Translations under genes and position numbers: made by a program
The notes under the pieces: model-generated
What the model was told of the DNA's origin: nothing
The model's database searches: none
The model's input: the letters and a program-made list of their open reading frames with translations, nothing else
Shown here: piece by piece, positions 5,588 through 8,531 of the stretch
Layout: the number at the start of each line of letters is the position of its first letter
Position numbering within the stretch: position 1 is the stretch's first letter
Origin: Clostridiales bacterium
Lineage (GTDB): Bacteria; Bacillota; Clostridia; Oscillospirales; Oscillospiraceae
Assembly: GCA_019420945.1 (NCBI GenBank)
Contig: JAHZGF010000019.1
Coordinates: forward strand, 1 to 8,531
Direction: 5' to 3'
Length of the DNA stretch: 8,531 nt

Positions 5588-7404
5588 AAAAGCGTGGACA
5601 CTACTGCAAGGTCTGTGGCGAGTATAAGGCAAACGAAAAGTTTTCTGGCAAGGGACACGCCGTGCACATTTGTAAAACCTGCGCCGCTCTCCCGCCAGAA
5701 AAGCAGGCAGAAGAAATGACGCTTACCCGGCTTGTCAACCTTCCCTGGCGATTATCCAAAGAACAACTTTCGTGGCTGAAGAAACGGATGAAGGACAAGC
5801 GGGATGCCGTGCGAACCCTGGCGACGGAACAATATGAAATTCGGTTCCCGCCCAGGATAAAACTAGATGAATTGGAAGATGACTTTGAAGAAGATTTCGA
5901 TTTTTATATGGACGAGGAAACTGATATAGAGAAACCGATGCGGTCTGTGATGAGCAGGCCGCTTATTTTTTGGAAAGGAGGCGGACCCCACATGACCACC
6001 ACCCGCATTATACCGCTGCACGCCGGCAAGGGCCGCACGGTCGGCAAGGCGATCAGCGACATCATCGACTATGTAAAAAATCCAGAAAAGACCGACCACG
6101 GCAAACTCATCACCAGCTACCAATGTGACAGCCGCGTGGCCGACGCGCAGTTCCTGCTGGATAAGCAGACCTACGCCGCCCGCACCGGCCGGGTGCGCGG
6201 TGCGGACGACGTGATCGCCTACCACCTGCGGCAGTCCTTTGTGCCGGGCGAGATCACGCCGGAGGAAGCCAACCGACTGGGCGTGGAGCTGGCCCGGCGC
6301 TTCACCAAGGGCAGGCACGCTTTCATCGTCTGTACCCACATCGATAAGGCTCACGTCCACAACCATATTATATGGAACTCCACCACGCTGGAGTGCGACC
6401 GCAAGTTCCGCAACTTTTGGGGCAGCACCCGCGCCGTCCACCGCCTGAGCGACACCATCTGCATCGAAAACAGCTACTCCATTGTGGAGGCTCCCAAGCG
6501 GCGCGGCCAGAGCTACAACAAGTGGCTGGGCGATGCGGCCAAGCCCTCCCACAAGGAGCTGCTGCGCCAGGCCATCGACCGGGCACTGGCACAGAAACCG
6601 GCCCGCCTGGAAGATTTGCTGCGCCTTCTGGAGCAGGACGGCTTCACCGTTCACCGGCGCGGCAAGACCATCTCCATCAGCGCAGAGGGCTGGGGCAACA
6701 ACGTCCGCTTTGACCGGCTGGGGGACGGCTACACGCTGGACGATCTGTTGGCGGTCCTCTCCGGCCAGAAAGAGCATACGCCCCGCAAACAGCCTGCCCC
6801 GCAGGCCGCCCCGCCCAAGGTCAATCTGCTGGTGGACATCCAGGCAAAACTCCAGGCCGGGAAAGGTGCCGGATATGCCCGCTGGGCCAAGGTGTTCAAC
6901 CTCAAACAGATGGCCCAGACCCTCAACTACCTGTCTGAACACGGACTGCTGGACTATGCCGATCTGGAGACAAAAACAACAGAGGCGACAGCCCGCTACA
7001 ATAAACTGTCCGATCAGATCAAGACCGCTGAGAAGCGCATGGCCGAGATCGCCGTGCTGCGCACCCACATCGTCAACTATGCCAAGACCCGCGACACTTA
7101 TGTGGCCTACCGCAAGGCCGGGTATTCAAGAAAATTCCGGCAGGAGCATGAGGAGGAAATCTTGCTGCACCAGGCCGCCAAGGAAGCCTTCAACGAGCTG
7201 AACGTGAAGAAGCTGCCCACCGTCAAGGAGCTTCAGACCGAGTACGCCCAGCTGCTGGCGGACAAGAAAAAGGCTTACGGAGAGTACCGGCAGGCCCGCG
7301 CCGCCATGCGGGAGCTGCTGACAGTCAAGAACAATGTGGATCGGGTCCTGGCGATGGAGCAGGCCGAGTCGCAACAGAAAGAAAAAGACCACGGCCAGCG
7401 GTGA
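5584..7404 (+). CDS. Zinc-ribbon protein reading in frame into the relaxase (606-residue form)
   Basis: From ATG 5584 the frame runs without a stop through a zinc-ribbon segment and on into the relaxase. The first 33 residues hold two CxxC pairs, C8-x2-C11 and C30-x2-C33, 18 residues apart, as expected for one zinc site. Residues 40-100 are helical and basic, and about 108-133 is a very acidic stretch (DELEDDFEEDFDF). The relaxase methionine is residue 137. ATG 5584 overlaps the abiEii stop (ATGA) and has no strong ribosome binding site, so it probably depends on translational coupling. Two readings are possible: a true fusion that adds a metal-binding, acidic N-terminus to the relaxase, or a separate small protein whose stop has been lost in this copy. 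The separate ribosome binding site and hairpin before the relaxase favour an originally separate gene. The zinc-ribbon part looks AT-richer than the relaxase. Confidence 0.7.
   Translation: MKKRGHYCKVCGEYKANEKFSGKGHAVHICKTCAALPPEKQAEEMTLTRLVNLPWRLSKEQLSWLKKRMKDKRDAVRTLATEQYEIRFPPRIKLDELEDDFEEDFDFYMDEETDIEKPMRSVMSRPLIFWKGGGPHMTTTRIIPLHAGKGRTVGKAISDIIDYVKNPEKTDHGKLITSYQCDSRVADAQFLLDKQTYAARTGRVRGADDVIAYHLRQSFVPGEITPEEANRLGVELARRFTKGRHAFIVCTHIDKAHVHNHIIWNSTTLECDRKFRNFWGSTRAVHRLSDTICIENSYSIVEAPKRRGQSYNKWLGDAAKPSHKELLRQAIDRALAQKPARLEDLLRLLEQDGFTVHRRGKTISISAEGWGNNVRFDRLGDGYTLDDLLAVLSGQKEHTPRKQPAPQAAPPKVNLLVDIQAKLQAGKGAGYARWAKVFNLKQMAQTLNYLSEHGLLDYADLETKTTEATARYNKLSDQIKTAEKRMAEIAVLRTHIVNYAKTRDTYVAYRKAGYSRKFRQEHEEEILLHQAAKEAFNELNVKKLPTVKELQTEYAQLLADKKKAYGEYRQARAAMRELLTVKNNVDRVLAMEQAESQQKEKDHGQR
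5940..5971 (+). terminator. Terminator-like hairpin inside the zinc-ribbon/relaxase frame
   Basis: GCGGTCTG (5940-5947) pairs with CAGGCCGC (5955-5962), 8 bp with one T-G pair and a 7-base loop, followed by TTATTTTTT. It lies just upstream of the relaxase ribosome binding site. It could end or attenuate transcription before the relaxase, unless ribosomes translating the upstream frame cover it. Whether it works as a terminator is inferred from shape only. Confidence 0.6.
5974..5981 (+). promoter_or_regulatory. Ribosome binding site that decides the relaxase start
   Basis: AAAGGAGG is a near-perfect anti-16S match 10 bases before ATG 5992, inside an already open reading frame. It supports independent initiation of the short relaxase form. 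Confidence 0.75.
5992..7404 (+). CDS. MOBP-type relaxase/mobilization nuclease (470-residue form from internal start)
   Basis: The relaxase nicks one strand at oriT and carries it covalently on a tyrosine during conjugation. From ATG 5992 the protein begins MTTTRIIPLHAGKGRTV, with the likely catalytic Tyr27 in AISDIIDYVKNPEKT. The histidine triad motif is complete: H116-x-D118-K-x-H121-x-H123-N-H125. The nuclease domain covers roughly the first 200 residues. Residues about 250-290 end the globular part, and the C-terminus (about 320-470) is rich in charged helices and probable coiled coil. AAAGGAGG at 5974-5981 lies 10 bases before this ATG, and the relaxase-like N-terminus begins exactly here, so I take it as the main functional start. 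The upstream frame also joins it in phase from 5584. It probably works with MobC encoded at 2946-3290. No truncation or missing key residue is seen. Confidence 0.85.
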   Translation: MTTTRIIPLHAGKGRTVGKAISDIIDYVKNPEKTDHGKLITSYQCDSRVADAQFLLDKQTYAARTGRVRGADDVIAYHLRQSFVPGEITPEEANRLGVELARRFTKGRHAFIVCTHIDKAHVHNHIIWNSTTLECDRKFRNFWGSTRAVHRLSDTICIENSYSIVEAPKRRGQSYNKWLGDAAKPSHKELLRQAIDRALAQKPARLEDLLRLLEQDGFTVHRRGKTISISAEGWGNNVRFDRLGDGYTLDDLLAVLSGQKEHTPRKQPAPQAAPPKVNLLVDIQAKLQAGKGAGYARWAKVFNLKQMAQTLNYLSEHGLLDYADLETKTTEATARYNKLSDQIKTAEKRMAEIAVLRTHIVNYAKTRDTYVAYRKAGYSRKFRQEHEEEILLHQAAKEAFNELNVKKLPTVKELQTEYAQLLADKKKAYGEYRQARAAMRELLTVKNNVDRVLAMEQAESQQKEKDHGQR

Positions 7405-7571
7405 GCTGGTCGCGGTCAAAAGCGTTCGCAAGAACGCGCAGCCACAGATTGAAAATCTGTGTTCCAAGGGGGCTTGGGGGGACTTCCCACAACAAGCGCG
7501 TGGGGCTATCTGGATAGCCACAGGCATCGCTTGCCAGTTTCACCAGTCTCAGCAACAAATTCTGCTAAATA
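7405..7571. other. Non-coding hairpin cluster after the relaxase; candidate oriT or structured RNA
   Basis: No credible gene lies here. Several short hairpins stand side by side: GCGTTC-GCAA-GAACGC (7422-7437, GNRA-type tetraloop), CACAGATT-GAA-AATCTGTG (7443-7461), CCAAG-GGGG-CTTGG (7464-7477), GGCTATC-TG-GATAGCC (7504-7519) and GGCA-TCGCT-TGCC (7523-7535). A G-rich run (7468-7481) lies in the middle. This density is unlike the other gaps in the window. An oriT would fit the position next to the relaxase, and a structured RNA is the alternative; neither is proven. Confidence 0.5.
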
Positions 7572-7613
7572 GCAAAGGCCCAATGTAGACTTTCCATCTG
7601 CATTGGGCCTTGC
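7572..7613. terminator. Long hairpin between convergent genes, likely bidirectional terminator
   Basis: GCAAAGGCCCAATGTAGA (7572-7589) pairs with TCTGCATTGGGCCTTGC (7597-7613), about 17 pairs with one bulged A and one T-G pair, and a 7-base loop. It lies between the relaxase (+) and the solute-binding protein gene (-), whose stop is at 7636-7638. The T tracts on either side are only moderate, so it may be a terminator for one or both directions. Confidence 0.65.
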
Positions 7614-7635
7614 TTTCATCAAAACCAAATTTGTT

Positions 7636-8531
7636 TTAAGCAACTGGCTGTAATCCACTCACATCAAAGAAGGCAGGCACACCACTAAATTCGTAACCGG
7701 CAATCTTGTCGGTGTTGTAGAGAATCAGGTCTTTGTAGTAGGTCAACGGAATATCAATCACATTACACAAGTCATAGTTGATGAGGTAATTGTAGAGTTC
7801 CTGAACCTCAGCAGGATCATCCGTCTGCTTAACAGCAGTGATAGCGTCAAAAAACTCCTGGGAGCCGTCAACCTGGCTCAGAGAGAAGGTATGCGGGGTC
7901 ATGGAGGGCATAGCACCGAAGAAGCAGTGAGGTGAGGAAAATTCATACTCACCAATCCAATAGGTAATGTCAAAGTTGCCGGCCATCATCTCGGCATACC
8001 ACTCCATCTTCTCACTGCCCTTGAGTTCCAGCCCGATGCCGACCTTCTCTAACTGGCTCTTGAGCAGAGTGGCATAGGAGGAAACCAGAGAATCCTGCGC
8101 CGTGTCATAGATAAAGGTCAGGTTAAGTGTCTCACCGTCTTTCTCCCGAATGCCAGTTTCTTCATTCATTACCCAGCCAGCCTCATCCAGAAGGGCGGCC
8201 GCTTTTTCGGGATCGTAGGGGTAAGATGCCGTAAGCTCAACGTCGGTGTAGGGGGTTCCTTCCGGGAAAGGCATCTCCGCAATCCGCTCATAGCCGTAGG
8301 TTAGGCCATCAGAGAACTCCTCTTTATTGATGGCGTGAGACACCGCCTGACGAACTCGGGCATCCACCAGAGGACCGCTGGAAGCGTTGAGGGTAATATC
8401 ACGGGCACGAGTATCCTTTTCCGCAATGGCTCCTGCAACTCCATCCAGAGCTGTGGCCTGCTGGTAGTCCTGATAGGAAATCATGGAGCTACCATAAACC
8501 AGATCAATTTCACCGGTCTGGAGCGCCTGTA
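7636..8531 (-). CDS. ABC transporter substrate-binding protein, family 5 (NikA/DppA-like), N-terminus outside window
   Basis: This is the C-terminal 298 residues or so of an extracellular solute-binding protein of family 5, which delivers peptides or nickel chelates to an ABC importer; the usual length is about 500-550. The frame stays open to the window edge, and the residues before the first in-window ATG (ALQTGEIDLVYGSSM) fit the family, so the true start and lipoprotein signal are beyond 8531. Family features: VRQAVSHAINKEEFSDGLTY, then TPYTDVELTASYPYDPEKAAALLDEAGW, IREKDGETLNLTFIYDT, and LKSQLEKVGIGLEL. The spacing and the IREKDGE and PHCFFGAM stretches look closer to NikA than to DppA/OppA, so nickel uptake is possible but not established. 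It is convergent with the relaxase, with less G/C-rich codons by eye, and probably belongs to the host chromosome or to another module rather than to the transfer region. Confidence 0.88.
   Translation of the reverse strand, partial: QALQTGEIDLVYGSSMISYQDYQQATALDGVAGAIAEKDTRARDITLNASSGPLVDARVRQAVSHAINKEEFSDGLTYGYERIAEMPFPEGTPYTDVELTASYPYDPEKAAALLDEAGWVMNEETGIREKDGETLNLTFIYDTAQDSLVSSYATLLKSQLEKVGIGLELKGSEKMEWYAEMMAGNFDITYWIGEYEFSSPHCFFGAMPSMTPHTFSLSQVDGSQEFFDAITAVKQTDDPAEVQELYNYLINYDLCNVIDIPLTYYKDLILYNTDKIAGYEFSGVPAFFDVSGLQPVA

Noticed and set aside
7334..7588. 84-residue plus-strand frame running from inside the relaxase gene across the hairpin cluster
   Set aside because: It begins in another frame within the relaxase, has no ribosome binding site, and its sequence is the translation of inverted repeats and the terminator arm.
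7405..7640. CRISPR array or direct-repeat attachment site
   Set aside because: The repeats here are inverted and all different in sequence; there is no regular spacing of identical direct repeats and no integrase nearby.

Overview
The window looks like part of an integrative/conjugative or mobilizable element of the Tn1549-like (CTn) type, as found in high-GC gut Clostridia (Oscillospiraceae or Lachnospiraceae). This rests on four things: the mix of protein families (the C-terminal part of a large SNF2-type helicase protein, DUF3848/DUF3849, MobC, a CD1845-like membrane protein and a MOBP-type relaxase), AGGAGG-type ribosome binding sites, dense same-strand packing with 4-base stop/start overlaps, and strongly G/C-ending codons. 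No ribosomal or housekeeping gene is present, so the host assignment is an inference.

Layout. Positions 1-3290 (+) hold one tight operon: the 3' part of the helicase-like gene, a DUF3848-DUF3849 protein and mobC, closed by a strong intrinsic terminator (3313-3363). Positions 3432-4045 (+) hold two small overlapping genes, a 101-residue unknown protein and a CD1845-like membrane protein, closed by a second terminator (4059-4090). Positions 4094-5587 (+) hold a type IV toxin-antitoxin pair, AbiEi (antitoxin/repressor) and AbiEii (nucleotidyltransferase toxin). They have their own promoter, whose -10 box lies between the arms of an inverted repeat that is probably the AbiEi operator. Positions 5584-7404 (+) form one open frame that encodes first a small CxxC/CxxC zinc-ribbon segment and then, from an internal ATG with its own ribosome binding site, the relaxase. 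A terminator-like hairpin lies inside this frame just before the relaxase start. Positions 7405-7635 are non-coding and rich in small hairpins. Positions 7636-8531 (-) hold the 3' part of a family 5 solute-binding protein gene (NikA/DppA-like), which converges on the element and looks less GC-rich.

How the parts fit. The relaxase and MobC would nick and pilot DNA at an oriT. The helicase-like protein, DUF3848/3849 protein and CD1845-like protein are conserved companions of such elements with poorly known roles. The AbiE pair is a stabilisation or phage-defence cargo set between mobC and the relaxase, and it is overlap-coupled to the zinc-ribbon/relaxase frame. The most notable points are the in-frame zinc-ribbon/relaxase join with an attenuator-like hairpin, the operator-like repeat at the abiE promoter, and the hairpin cluster after the relaxase, which could be an oriT or a structured RNA. 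No integrase, excisionase or attachment site is visible, so the element's ends are not resolved.
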